DNA of 64,000 nucleotides. Origin: JAIVJM01 sp963816985. GTDB lineage: Bacteria > Acidobacteriota > Blastocatellia > Pyrinomonadales > Pyrinomonadaceae. The stretch covers positions 161,553 to 225,552 of the forward strand of contig CAWFMF010000002.1 of the NCBI GenBank assembly GCA_963816985.1. Reading direction: 5' to 3'. Shown one piece after another: positions 1-8,471 of this stretch. The position numbers and the translations under genes were made by a program. A model generated the notes under the pieces. That model saw nothing but the letters and a program-made list of their open reading frames with translations. It had not been told where the DNA came from and did no database searches. Position 1 is the first letter of the stretch. Each line of letters starts with the position of its first letter.

Positions 1-78
1 ACCGCCGAGACGTTGCGCGACCGCGTCGGCACGCCCGAACTTGTTCCCAGGAAAGTTATCTGCAAAGTTACTCCGTAA
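1..78 (+). CDS. Possible 3' end of a gene entering from the left edge
   Basis: One plus-strand frame is open from the first base and ends at a TAA at 76-78, giving about 25 residues that end in ICKVTP. Nothing in so short a tail identifies a family. Support is limited to the open frame and to the fact that the next annotated gene converges on it from the right, with a repeat-rich spacer between. It could be chance, because open frames of this length are common at this GC content. Confidence 0.3.
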   Translation, partial: TAETLRDRVGTPELVPRKVICKVTP

Positions 79-176
79 CAGTTTTCAGTTTTGAGTTTTT
101 AGTTTGTGACTACAGATTTGAAATTTCAAATCCGGGCTTTGAGATTTCCGAACTGAAAACTGAAAACTCAAAACTG
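79..176. repeat. Intergenic fold-back of short iterated motifs
   Basis: The spacer has CAGTTTTCAGTTTTGAG on the left (79-95) and several CTGAAAA/CTCAAAA iterations on the right (153-176) that are complementary in shifted register. Between them lies a perfect 18-nt palindrome, GATTTGAAATTTCAAATC (115-132). It sits between an apparent gene end and the end of the convergent glycosylase gene, so it could act as a transcription barrier, which is inference. The architecture resembles other fold-backs in this window (18274, 25398, 43056) although the base sequence differs. Confidence 0.6.
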
Positions 177-177
177 C

Positions 178-822
178 CTACTTCTTACTGACATACACGT
201 TGTCTTTCAACCAGAAGCGCCACGGCTTGAGGGCGTACTCTTCGGCGTAGGCGATGCCGACGCGCGGCCCGGCGGCGATCTCCGAGGGCTTGACGACCGC
301 GCCTGCGCCCTCTATCCAGACCCTCTGGCCGAGCAGGTCTGCGCCGTCGAAGGTGCGGTCAATGCCGAGCGCGCGGCAGAGCTTGCCGGGGCCGCTCGTC
401 AGCTCGCGGTCACTCCGCGAAGGGCGGCGCGCGCGCATCAGTTCCAAGCCCTCTTCCGGCTCCAATGCACGGACGAGGACGGCGTGCGGCAGGCCCTCGA
501 CGCCCGCGACGACGTTGAACTGATGATGCATCCCGTAGACGAAGAAGACGTAGGCCGTGCCGCCGACGGCGAACATCGTCTCGGTGCGCGCCGTCCGGCG
601 GTTCCGGTACGAGTGCGCCGCCTTGTCTTCCGCGCCGAGGTAGGCTTCCGTTTCGACGATGCGCCCGGAGACGCGCGCGCCGTCGGCGTCGGGCACGACG
701 AGCCGCTTGCCGAGCAGCGCGCGCGCGAGCGTGAGGGCGTCCGCGCCCGTATAAAAGTCGCGTTTGAGTTTGACTCCCCGGCTCACTCGCTTCCCTTTGG
801 ACTCGCCCGCACCGTCCATCAT
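178..822 (-). CDS. mpg: DNA-3-methyladenine glycosylase (AAG/MPG family)
   Basis: Removes alkylated purines such as 3-methyladenine and hypoxanthine from DNA, starting base excision repair. The 214-residue protein has the usual length of bacterial AAG proteins. Family signatures include the early LARALLGKRLV segment, the IVETEAYLG segment that carries the catalytic Glu, the AAHSYRNRRTART stretch, AYVFFVYGMHHQFNVV and LTSGPGKLCRALGI. The frame stays open upstream to 990, but that extension overlaps the neighbouring yceH gene and reads as low-complexity sequence. I therefore start at the tandem ATG codons at 817-822, seven bases after the yceH stop. The two genes are probably cotranscribed. Family assignment is firm; the exact start could be one codon later. 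Confidence 0.93.
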   Translation of the reverse strand: MMDGAGESKGKRVSRGVKLKRDFYTGADALTLARALLGKRLVVPDADGARVSGRIVETEAYLGAEDKAAHSYRNRRTARTETMFAVGGTAYVFFVYGMHHQFNVVAGVEGLPHAVLVRALEPEEGLELMRARRPSRSDRELTSGPGKLCRALGIDRTFDGADLLGQRVWIEGAGAVVKPSEIAAGPRVGIAYAEEYALKPWRFWLKDNVYVSKK

Positions 823-829
823 CTTCGGC

Positions 830-1501
830 TCACTCGAACTGCTTTTTGAAGTCATCGAATTGCTGACGGAGCGAGGCGACCTCTTCGCGCAGGGACTCGA
901 CCTCGGATTCGAGCCGCGCGACGCGCTCGTTCTCGGCGCGGGCTTCGAGCATCGCGGCTTCGGGCCGGGGCTCGGCTCGCGCGGGCGCATCCTCGACGGG
1001 CGGCTCTCCCGCCAGAAGGTGCGCGTAGCGCGAATCCTTCCTTCCGGGCTGGCGAGGGAGTTTTACTACAACCGGCTGCTCGTCCCTCGACGCCAAGCCT
1101 TCGAGCGTCGCCTCGACTTCGGCGAGGTCGGCGAAGTTATAGAGGCGGCCCGTGCGCCCGCGAATCTCGCCCACCGTCTGCGGCCCACGGAGCATGAGCA
1201 CGCACATCGCGGCCAGCTCCGGCGGGTTGAGGTGCAAGTTCTCGACGCAGACGTGCTTGTACTTGGGCACGCGGCTGTCGCTGCCGTAGAAGACGTAAGC
1301 CAGATTCTTCTCGCGCAGCGTTTCGAGCGCGTGCGCCACCGCCCGCTCGTCGTATGAGACCACGGGGTCGCGGTTCGAGATTTGGTTGCACGCGTGCACC
1401 AGCGCGTTTAAGGTCAGAGGGTAATACTCCGGCGTCGTCACCTGCTTCTCGACGAGCGCGCCGAGCACCCGCACCTCCGTCTCGTTCAATAGCGCGTCCA
1501 C
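830..1501 (-). CDS. yceH: YceH family protein (UPF0502/DUF480)
   Basis: A 223-residue member of the conserved YceH family, whose biochemical role is not settled. The N-terminal part (about residues 1-170) has the family's two winged-helix-like repeats, with the characteristic opening LNETEVRVLGALVEKQ and the TPEYYPLTLNALVHACNQ and SNRDPVV segments. The last 40 residues are rich in Glu, Arg and Leu with heptad-like spacing (RLESEVESLREEVASL) and should form a coiled coil. No catalytic residues can be pointed to. It lies directly upstream of the mpg gene on the same strand with a 7-nt gap, suggesting cotranscription, although no functional link between the two is known to me. Confidence 0.92.
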   Translation of the reverse strand: MDALLNETEVRVLGALVEKQVTTPEYYPLTLNALVHACNQISNRDPVVSYDERAVAHALETLREKNLAYVFYGSDSRVPKYKHVCVENLHLNPPELAAMCVLMLRGPQTVGEIRGRTGRLYNFADLAEVEATLEGLASRDEQPVVVKLPRQPGRKDSRYAHLLAGEPPVEDAPARAEPRPEAAMLEARAENERVARLESEVESLREEVASLRQQFDDFKKQFE

Positions 1502-1547
1502 GAATTTGGAAACTCCCCTGAAGATTTATCTCCCCCACAGAATTTCA

Positions 1548-1577
1548 TTGACACCGCCTCACGGTCAAGTGTATTAA
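1548..1577 (+). promoter_or_regulatory. Candidate sigma-70-type promoter for the patatin operon
   Basis: TTGACA (1548-1553) is followed after 18 bases by TATTAA (1572-1577) on the plus strand, a near-consensus housekeeping promoter. It points at the patatin gene about 200 bases downstream, leaving a long leader in which I see no other gene. This is a motif match only. Confidence 0.45.
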
Positions 1578-1784
1578 GCCAACACGTTTTATGATTCGCC
1601 CGAAGAACGCGAACGCGACACCCACGCCGAGTCGCGTTCGAGCCCGCACAGTGTTCTCAAGCGCCGAGCTGTTTCCGGCCCTTGCGCCTTCACACAGTCT
1701 TGGAATCCTCGCCCGCGCGTTCGGCGGGCACAACGCTTAAACCTTTTCGAGAGAGGGCCGCGGCCCCGTTACCGCGGGGAGGAG

Positions 1785-2999
1785 ATGAAGAGTATGGCCG
1801 ACCCAACATGGGGAAAACTCGAAGACCGTTACGGCGGCGCGCCGCGCCCGCGGAGGCTTCTCGCGCTCGACGGCGGCGGCATCCGCGGCGTGCTGACGCT
1901 TGAGGTCTTGATTAAGATGGAAGACCTCCTGCGCGAGCAGAGCGGGCAGGGCGAACGCTTCCGCCTCTGCAACTTCTTCGACTACGTCGGCGGGACGAGC
2001 ACCGGCGCGATCATCGCCGCCGGGCTCGCGTTGGGGATGTCGGCGCGCTACCTCCGCGACTTTTACATCAAGACCGGCCCGGCCATGTTCGACAAGGCGT
2101 TCCTCTTCAAGCGCCTCAAACAGCTCTACAAGAAGGAGCCGCTGGAGCGGGAGTTGAAGAAGACCTACGGCGAGGACGTTGACCTCACCTCCGAGAAGCT
2201 CAAGTGCCTCCTGCTCGTCGTCACGCGCAACGTCACGACCGACTCGCCGTGGCCCATCAGCTCGAACCCCTTCGCCAAGTACAACCACCCCGACCGCCCC
2301 GACTGCAACCTCAGGATTCCGCTCTGGCAACTGGTGCGCGCGAGCACCGCCGCGCCCGTCTTCTTCCCGCCCGAAGTGATGCAGTGGGACGCGAAGAACC
2401 CGGCCAAGACGTTCCTCTTCGAGGACGGCGGCCTGACGCCCTACAACAACCCCGCCTTCCTCATCGCGCGGATGGCGACGCAGGGGCCCTACAACCTCGG
2501 CTGGCGGACGGGCGAGCGCGACCTGCTCGTCGTCTCGGTCGGGACGGGCTCCGCGCCGAAGGTGGACGCAGAGGTTTACTCTTCGGGCAAGAACGCCTTC
2601 TCGAACCTCGTCAACTTCCCCTCCGCGCTGATGTACGGCGCGCAGGTGGATCAGGACATCAACTGCCGCACCATCGGGCGCTGCGTCCACGGCGAGGTGA
2701 TTGACCGCGAGGTCGGCGACTTCATCCCGCGCCGCGACGGCAAGCCCGTCCCCGTCTCCGAAGACACGGGCCGCGCCTTCCTCTACGCGCGCTACAACGC
2801 CGAGCTGAGCCGCGCCTGGCTCGACGCGCGCGGGCTCAAAGATGTCGAGCCCGAAAAGGTCGCGCAGCTCGACTCGATCGAGCACATCGGCGACCTCTCG
2901 CGCGTCGGAGAGAAGCTCGGCGACGAAGTCAAACTCGAACACTTCGCCCTCGAAACCTTCGGCCAGTTCTACGAGCCGGGAGGGAGGCTGAGACAATGA
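1785..2999 (+). CDS. Patatin-like phospholipase
   Basis: A patatin-family lipid acyl hydrolase of 404 residues. The oxyanion-hole motif DGGGIRG lies at residues 29-35, the nucleophile elbow GTSTG at 70-74 (Ser72), and the dyad aspartate in EDGG at about Asp214, so the catalytic dyad is complete. There is no signal peptide, so the enzyme should be cytosolic and act on membrane phospholipids from inside. A GGGGAGG ribosome-binding site precedes the ATG closely; the ATG three codons later is an alternative. Its stop overlaps the start of the next gene (2996-2999, ATGA), so the two are translationally coupled. Patatins are known effectors in CBASS and other immune systems, where they degrade the host membrane. 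That role here is inferred from the partner gene; ordinary lipid metabolism is the alternative. Confidence 0.92.
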   Translation: MKSMADPTWGKLEDRYGGAPRPRRLLALDGGGIRGVLTLEVLIKMEDLLREQSGQGERFRLCNFFDYVGGTSTGAIIAAGLALGMSARYLRDFYIKTGPAMFDKAFLFKRLKQLYKKEPLERELKKTYGEDVDLTSEKLKCLLLVVTRNVTTDSPWPISSNPFAKYNHPDRPDCNLRIPLWQLVRASTAAPVFFPPEVMQWDAKNPAKTFLFEDGGLTPYNNPAFLIARMATQGPYNLGWRTGERDLLVVSVGTGSAPKVDAEVYSSGKNAFSNLVNFPSALMYGAQVDQDINCRTIGRCVHGEVIDREVGDFIPRRDGKPVPVSEDTGRAFLYARYNAELSRAWLDARGLKDVEPEKVAQLDSIEHIGDLSRVGEKLGDEVKLEHFALETFGQFYEPGGRLRQ

Positions 3000-5077
3000 G
3001 AAGAGCTTTCATCGTTCGCCCGTTCGGGGTCAAGAGCAACATTAAGTTCGACGAGGCCAAGAAGGAATTTATCAAGACCGAATTCAACTTCGACGATGTC
3101 GAGAAGAAGCTCATCGGCCCCGCGCTCGACCGGCTCGGCATCGAGGGCCGGACGACCGGCGAGATAGTCGGGCAGGGCAACATCCGCACCGACATGTTCG
3201 AGCTGCTCCTCACCGCCGACCTCGTTGTTGCCGACCTCTCGATCCACAACGCCAACGTCTTCTACGAACTCGGCATCCGCCACTCGCTGCGCGACAAGCA
3301 CACCTTCCAGATGCGCAGCGACACCGACAGCTTCCCCTTCGACCTCCAGACCGACCGCTACTTCCTCTACAAACGGGAGGTCTTCGCGGACGAAGCCGCG
3401 CTCGAAAAAACCGTCGAGGCGCTCACCAAGGCGCTGGACGAGACGATTAATTCCGGCAAGACGAACAGCCCCGTCTTCTCCTCGCTCCCCAACATGAAGG
3501 AGCAAGACCCCTCGCAGTTCATCGCCGTGCCGTTCGACTTCGGCGAGGAGGTGGGCCGCGCCGCCGACGACAAGCAGCGCGGCGACCTCGGACTGCTGGC
3601 GGCGGAGGTAAAGAAGGACTTCAATTGGGGGAAGGAGGGGCTGCGCGCCGTGGGCCGCGCGCAGTTCGACCTCGGAGACTCCAAGGGCGCAAAGTCCACT
3701 TGGGAGGCTGTCCGTAACATCAACCCGTTCGACCTCGAAGCGAACATCCTGCTCGGCACGATCTACCAACGGCTCGGCAGGCTGAAGGACTCGACGCAAG
3801 CGCTGGAGCGCGCCCTCTCGGTCAAAGGCATCGAGAGGGACAAGAAGGCCGAAGCCTATGCGCTGCTGGCGCGCAACGCCAAGACACTCTGGCGCAAGGA
3901 GTGGGAGGCCGCGCCCGCCGCCAAGCGGCCAGAGGCGGCGCTCCACTCCGGCCATTTGCAAGACTCCTTCAAGAACTACGAGCGCGCCTTCGAGGAAGAC
4001 CTCAACCACTTCTACTCCGGCCTCAACGCGCTGGCGATGCTCAAGGTGCAGACCGAGCTGGCCGCGGCGCTGCCCGACGTGTGGGCCGAGCGGTTCGACG
4101 ACGACGACGAGGCCGCGAAGGAGTTGAAGAAACTTCAAGCTCATGCCACGAAGCTCGCCGGGGCGGTCGAAGTCTCGCTCGACGCGGCGCTCGCCCGCCT
4201 GAAGAGCGCGGACAAAAAAGACGTGTGGGCCGAGATCAGCACCGCCGACTTGTGCTGCCTCACCTCGGATCGTCCTAAGAAGGTCGTCACCGCCTACCGC
4301 GACGCGCTGGCCGGGGCTCCCGACTTCGCCACAGCCTCGGTGCGCAGCCAACTCGCCATCTACCGCGATCTGAGCGTGCTCACGCCCAACGTCACGGCGG
4401 TCTTCGAGTTCCTTGGCGAGCCGGAGCCCGAAGACGGCGGCCCGAAGAAGCAACCGCGCGTCCTCATCTTCACCGGCCACATGATTGACGCCGACGGGCG
4501 CGAGAAGCCGCGCTTCCCCGCCGACAAGGAAGGTGTGGCGCGGCAGAAGATTAAGGAGGCCGTCGAAGCCGAGATGAACGCCGGCGACGGCGTCTCCTTC
4601 GGCATCGCGGGCGGCGCGTCCGGCGGCGACATCCTCTTTCATGAGGTCTGCGCCGAACTCAAAATCCCGACGCGGCTCTATCTCGCGCTCAATCCCAACC
4701 TCTACTCGAAGAAGTCCGTGCAGCAGGGCGGGAAGGAGTGGGTCGAGCGCTTCCGGCAGCTCAACAAGCGCATGTCGGACGCGGGGGACGTGCGCATCCT
4801 CAACGATAAGCTGACCGAGGAGCCCCACGACGAGGCCGAGTACCTCCCGGTGTGGCTGCGCTCGAAGCCGGATTACAACATCTGGCAACGCAACAACCTC
4901 TGGATGCTCCACAACGCTTTGGCGGCAGGCGGCGACGACTGCGTGACGCTCATCGCGCTCTGGGACAAGGAGCCCACGGGCGACGGCCCCGGCGGAACTT
5001 CCGACCTCGTGGACAAAGTCGAGCGGCGCGGCGCGAAGGCCGTCGTGATAGACACCAAGAAGGAGTTCGGGCTCTAA
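2996..5077 (+). CDS. NDRT-like / TPR (TRAFs-binding-type) / SLOG-like sensor protein
   Basis: A 693-residue three-part cytosolic protein. Residues 1-130 resemble a nucleoside 2-deoxyribosyltransferase- or TIR-like Rossmann domain, with the IVRPFG start, LVVADLS (Asp80) and NANVFYELGIRH (86-97). Residues from about 180 to 470 are helical tetratricopeptide-like repeats of the kind called TRAFs-binding or TPR-S, as in animal ASK kinases. From about residue 487 a second Rossmann-like domain starts with RVLIFTGHMID and has a glycine-rich GIAGGASGGD loop (about 536-545), typical of SLOG-type nucleotide-binding folds. The 4-nt overlap with the upstream patatin gene indicates one functional unit. I infer that the protein makes or senses a nucleotide signal, perhaps NAD-derived, and controls the lipase. 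Domain calls come from motif recognition without profile searches. Confidence 0.72.
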   Translation: MRRAFIVRPFGVKSNIKFDEAKKEFIKTEFNFDDVEKKLIGPALDRLGIEGRTTGEIVGQGNIRTDMFELLLTADLVVADLSIHNANVFYELGIRHSLRDKHTFQMRSDTDSFPFDLQTDRYFLYKREVFADEAALEKTVEALTKALDETINSGKTNSPVFSSLPNMKEQDPSQFIAVPFDFGEEVGRAADDKQRGDLGLLAAEVKKDFNWGKEGLRAVGRAQFDLGDSKGAKSTWEAVRNINPFDLEANILLGTIYQRLGRLKDSTQALERALSVKGIERDKKAEAYALLARNAKTLWRKEWEAAPAAKRPEAALHSGHLQDSFKNYERAFEEDLNHFYSGLNALAMLKVQTELAAALPDVWAERFDDDDEAAKELKKLQAHATKLAGAVEVSLDAALARLKSADKKDVWAEISTADLCCLTSDRPKKVVTAYRDALAGAPDFATASVRSQLAIYRDLSVLTPNVTAVFEFLGEPEPEDGGPKKQPRVLIFTGHMIDADGREKPRFPADKEGVARQKIKEAVEAEMNAGDGVSFGIAGGASGGDILFHEVCAELKIPTRLYLALNPNLYSKKSVQQGGKEWVERFRQLNKRMSDAGDVRILNDKLTEEPHDEAEYLPVWLRSKPDYNIWQRNNLWMLHNALAAGGDDCVTLIALWDKEPTGDGPGGTSDLVDKVERRGAKAVVIDTKKEFGL

Positions 5078-5081
5078 GAAG

Positions 5082-5197
5082 AAGTCAGAACCGCGAGCGG
5101 TAGCGAGCGGGTCTCAACGTTACAGACACGCGCCCCTCATCGTGGGCGAGTCTTAACGCCGCCGACACCCGCTCGCTACCGCTCGCGGTTCTGACTT
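5082..5197. repeat. REP-like inverted repeat, family 1 (copy 1)
   Basis: Two perfectly complementary 31-bp arms, 5082-5112 and 5167-5197, flank a 54-bp centre. The arm core is GTCAGAACCGCGAGCGGTAG. It follows the sensor gene stop directly and lies between convergent genes, so it may double as a terminator for both. Related arms occur at 40083-40160, 41863-41954 and, as a single arm, 54975-55003. Confidence 0.85.
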
Positions 5198-5220
5198 GGA
5201 GCGAGTCTGAGGCGGGCTCT

Positions 5221-6198
5221 TTAACGCGTCGGCCTCTCGACCGCCGAGAGGTTTTCGTCGAAGGTCTTCAGGGCGTCGAGGATTGTCTCCGCCGCGCGGA
5301 CGAAGAATTCCTGCGTGATCGTCTCGAAGTCGTCCGAGGGCTTGTGGTAGTCCTTGTGGTCTTCGACGCCGAAGTAGACGAAAGGGATTTTCTCCTGGTG
5401 GAAAGCACGGTGGTCGGACTGCCGTGTCCAGTCTTCGCTCTTCTGTTCGGGCCGGTCGTGTCCGAGCAGGAGCTTGACGGGCGCGCGCGCCGCGACCCTT
5501 TCCACGAGCGGCTTGAGCGAAGGGTAGTGATAAGTCCCGGCGGCGTAAAGCTCGCCGCGCTCGCTGTGGCTCACCATGTCGAGGTTGACGTTGAGCGCCA
5601 CGTCGCGCTTCTCTCCGAGCAGCGCCTTGACGAGCGTGCCCGCGCCCGCGCCTCCGCCCTCCTCGTTGTCGAGCGCGGCAAGGACGAGGGAGTTATCCGG
5701 CGGCTGGCGGCTGAAGTGCGCGGCCAACGCGAGCAGCGTCGCCACGCCCGAAGCGTTGTCGTCCGCGCCGTTGTAAATCTGCCCGCCCTTCACGCCGAGG
5801 TGGTCGTAGTGCGCGGTGAGGACGACGAACCGCTCCGGGTTCTTTTTCCCGCGCACGAACCCGACCACGTTCCCGCCCGTCGAAGCCGCGCCGCCCCCAC
5901 GCCCCTTAAGCTCGACTTTCTGCTCGAAGGAAGCGCCGAAGAAGGGCTTCAGTCCCGACTCGCCGAAGCGCGCCGTGACGTAAGCCCGCGCCCTCGCGCC
6001 GCCCGGCGTCCCGGACTCTCGGCCCTCCATCGCGTCGGTTGAAAGCACGCGCACGTCTTCGAAGAGTTTCCCGACGTCAATGACTTTCGACGCGACGCCC
6101 GCGGCGGTCTTCACTTCCTGCGGCGTCGGCGGCGTCTGCGTCCTGCACGGCGCGGCGAGCGCGAGCGCCAGACTGATAATCGCGACGAATTTATTCAT
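5221..6198 (-). CDS. Secreted M28 family zinc aminopeptidase
   Basis: A zinc-dependent exopeptidase of the M28 family, about 325 residues, predicted to be exported and to trim peptides outside the cytoplasm. I start at the ATG at 6198 because it opens a classical signal peptide (MNKFVAIISLALALAAP); an in-frame start 36 bases earlier would add a charged stretch before it. The metal-ligand signatures are present: LTAHYDHLG, NGADDNASGVATLLALA, DNEEGG with the catalytic Glu, NLDMV, and the late His in YHKPSDDFETI. There is no extra PA or C-terminal domain, so this is a compact M28 enzyme. It sits 52 bases after uvsE on the same strand. Substrate specificity cannot be read from the sequence. Confidence 0.9.
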   Translation of the reverse strand: MNKFVAIISLALALAAPCRTQTPPTPQEVKTAAGVASKVIDVGKLFEDVRVLSTDAMEGRESGTPGGARARAYVTARFGESGLKPFFGASFEQKVELKGRGGGAASTGGNVVGFVRGKKNPERFVVLTAHYDHLGVKGGQIYNGADDNASGVATLLALAAHFSRQPPDNSLVLAALDNEEGGGAGAGTLVKALLGEKRDVALNVNLDMVSHSERGELYAAGTYHYPSLKPLVERVAARAPVKLLLGHDRPEQKSEDWTRQSDHRAFHQEKIPFVYFGVEDHKDYHKPSDDFETITQEFFVRAAETILDALKTFDENLSAVERPTR

Positions 6199-6250
6199 GA
6201 GTTTGATGGTCTCACCTCCCTCCCCGGCACGCAAACATTGATGCCAGCCG

Positions 6251-7285
6251 CTACGCGCCGGATGCTTTCGCCGACGTGACGGCGGCGAGCCATTCGGCGC
6301 TCAGCTTCTCAATCGCGAGTTCCTTGTGCTTGGCCTCGACTTCAATCCACGGGACGCGGCGGTAGGCTTCGGGCATCGAGGCGATGAGGTCGCTGTGGTG
6401 GCGGTCGCCGAAGCGGGTGCGCCCGTTCGAGATGTGCGCGAGCTGCCATTCAGGATTGGCCCAGGTCGTGCGCGCCGCTTCGACCATCTCGCCGACGCTC
6501 GGATGGTCGTAACTGTCGAGCCCTTCGTGGACAACGTGGTGGTGCGCGTCGAAGACCATCGGCACGCCCGCGCGGCGGCAGATGTCGAGAATCTCTTCGG
6601 CGCTGTAGATGTATTCGTCGTTCTCGAAGGCGATGCGCGAGCGCACGCCCTCCGCGAGCCGCGAGACGTTCTCGACGAGCCGGTCGGCCCGCCCGCCCTT
6701 GCCGCCGTGAATCTCGACGAGCGCCCACGGGCTCCGGGGCAGTCCGAGCAAGTCCATCACGCGCGCGTGCGTCTCAAGGATTTTGACGCTGTTGGCGATT
6801 GTCTGCGGCGAGTCCGAGTTCAAGACGACGAACTGGTCGGGGTGCAGGACGAGCCGGATGCCGAGCCCTGCGGCGCGCGCGCCCGTGTGCGCCAGCTCCG
6901 CGCGGAACTCTTCGAGCACGTCAGAGCCCGCCGCGTCGTCGGCGAAGGGGAAGAGCCCCGAAGTCATGCGGTAGAGCCGGAGTCCGCGCGCCGTGCAGAA
7001 GTCGAGCGCGCGATTTAGCCGCGCGAGGTTGTCGGCGTAGAGATCGCGCAGCCTGCGCTTCTGCTCCGCCTCGTCGAACTGCAAGAGTCGCTTGCGCGTC
7101 AGCGCGCGATACCTCACCTCTTCCGAATGCGTGATGCAGACCAGCCCCAGACGCGGCGGCACTTCGCGCACGGGCTCCGCGCCCCCCGAACCTTCCGCCC
7201 GACGAGTGTTCTTCCTCATGCCCGTCAGAGTAGAGGTCTTCTCTGTCTCATTGATAACGAAAACGTCACGGAGAGATTGACTCAT
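6251..7285 (-). CDS. uvsE: UV DNA damage endonuclease UvsE (UVDE family)
   Basis: UvsE nicks DNA 5' of UV photoproducts and some abasic sites, an alternative to nucleotide excision repair. The protein has the TIM-barrel family signature: RLGLVCIT near the start, NLARLNRALDFC, RLYRMTSGLFPF, RLVLHPDQFVVLNS, LVEIHGGKGGR, RIAFENDE, VPMVFDAHHHVVHEGL and ISNGR. These carry the usual His, Glu and Asp metal ligands. Length (344 residues) is normal. The first 22 residues before MRKNTRRAEG are not conserved in style and the true start may be the ATG at 7219. With the 3-methyladenine glycosylase 6 kb away, it adds to an ordinary DNA repair set. Confidence 0.93.
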   Translation of the reverse strand: MSQSLRDVFVINETEKTSTLTGMRKNTRRAEGSGGAEPVREVPPRLGLVCITHSEEVRYRALTRKRLLQFDEAEQKRRLRDLYADNLARLNRALDFCTARGLRLYRMTSGLFPFADDAAGSDVLEEFRAELAHTGARAAGLGIRLVLHPDQFVVLNSDSPQTIANSVKILETHARVMDLLGLPRSPWALVEIHGGKGGRADRLVENVSRLAEGVRSRIAFENDEYIYSAEEILDICRRAGVPMVFDAHHHVVHEGLDSYDHPSVGEMVEAARTTWANPEWQLAHISNGRTRFGDRHHSDLIASMPEAYRRVPWIEVEAKHKELAIEKLSAEWLAAVTSAKASGA

Positions 7286-7355
7286 CGTCTCAAGAGAAGC
7301 GGCTCATCCGTTCCCTTCCAATGAGTCAGTGAGTAAATGAGCCGATGAATCAATC

Positions 7356-8345
7356 TTAAACCTCGACCGCCGGGCGCAGGCTCACGCGCCTTGAATCCTC
7401 CGCGGCCTCGGTCTCGCGCGCGAGCGCCGTGGCCGAGAGGAGGACGAGCGCGAGCCAGAGCAGGTCTGCGAGCAGAAGGTGTACGAGCTGAAGCCACACG
7501 GGCGCGAGCAGCGCCGCGTTCACAAGCCCGACGCCGAGCTGCGCGACGACCAGCGTCGTGACCATCGCCGCGAAGCGACTCGCCCACACGCCGGGCCTTG
7601 CCCTCTTCGTGACCGCCGCCGCCGCGACGAGGTATGCGCCCACGAGCACCGCGAGCAGAGGGTGCAACTGGTAATGCCGGAGGCTGAACATGAGCTGCGC
7701 CGTCGCGGTCAGGTCGCCGCGCGTCTGCTCGAACGCCGCGCTCGCCGGGAAGAGCGTCGCGCCGAGCGCCGCCACCGCCCCGCTCACGCCGAGCGCGAGC
7801 GTCGCGACGAGCGCGACGACGAGCCACCAGCGGAGCGCGTCACGCCCGCCCTTCAAACTCAGCGCGCGCCCGCCCGAAGCCCACCACGCCGTGAGCCCCA
7901 GCACGGCGACGAGGACGAACGTGTTGACGAGGTGCAGAGAGAGGTAGAAGGCGCGCGCCACCGAGGCGTCGTCGGCCACGAGCCGCAGGAGCACGAGCCC
8001 CGCGCCGATGAGCGCCTCGATGATGATGAAGACGAGCGAGAGCACGGCCCCGCGACGCGCCGCGTGCCCCTTCGGGAACGCGCGGAAGACCCACCAGACG
8101 AGCGCGACCACCAGAAGCAACGCCAGACCGCTCGTCGTCCGGTGCGCGAACTCGATGAAGGTCTTACCACCTTGAGCCCCGGCGGGCAGGACTTCGCCGT
8201 TGCACAGAGGCCAGTGGCTCCCGCACCCCGCGCCCGAACCCGTCGCGCGCACGTATGCGCCCCACAAAATCACCGCCAGATTGAAGGCCACCACCGCCCA
8301 CGCGAACGCGGCCAGCCGCCCCGTCTTTGTCTTCGAAGATTCCAC
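7356..8345 (-). CDS. ctaA: Heme A synthase (CtaA/COX15 family)
   Basis: An integral membrane enzyme that oxidises heme O to heme A for aa3-type terminal oxidases. The 329-residue protein has about eight hydrophobic helices. Signatures include the first helix followed by LWGAYVRATGSGAGCGSHWPLC, with the paired cysteines of the first extracellular loop, EFAHRTTSG with a heme-ligand His, LVNTFVLV, and a second half with SLRHYQLHPLLAV and QLVHLLLADLLW. Internal pseudo-twofold symmetry is evident. No ctaB or cox genes are in the window, so heme O must be supplied from elsewhere. The assignment is strong; CtaA and COX15 subtypes are not separated here. Confidence 0.92.
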   Translation of the reverse strand: MESSKTKTGRLAAFAWAVVAFNLAVILWGAYVRATGSGAGCGSHWPLCNGEVLPAGAQGGKTFIEFAHRTTSGLALLLVVALVWWVFRAFPKGHAARRGAVLSLVFIIIEALIGAGLVLLRLVADDASVARAFYLSLHLVNTFVLVAVLGLTAWWASGGRALSLKGGRDALRWWLVVALVATLALGVSGAVAALGATLFPASAAFEQTRGDLTATAQLMFSLRHYQLHPLLAVLVGAYLVAAAAVTKRARPGVWASRFAAMVTTLVVAQLGVGLVNAALLAPVWLQLVHLLLADLLWLALVLLSATALARETEAAEDSRRVSLRPAVEV

Positions 8346-8471
8346 TTAAACGTTCAGCTTTCGTCGAGAAGATGTATGCGCGTTCGATTATACAGAATCG
8401 CGGAATGAGTTGAGGAGTGGCAGTGGATGAAGGAGACGCCAAAGAAACTCAGAGCATCCGTCCGTCGCCCG

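Noticed and set aside
823..990. N-terminal extension of the 3-methyladenine glycosylase
   Set aside because: It overlaps the yceH coding region in another frame and is Ser/Arg/Pro low-complexity; family homology starts after the ATG pair at 817-822.
1545..1733. 62-codon minus-strand open frame before the patatin operon
   Set aside because: No ribosome-binding site, Arg-rich composition, and it overlaps the candidate promoter region; no family resemblance.
2969..4912. A 647-codon minus-strand open frame
   Set aside because: Antisense to the NDRT/TPR/SLOG gene; composition-driven and without motif. The plus-strand reading has clear domains and a coupled start.
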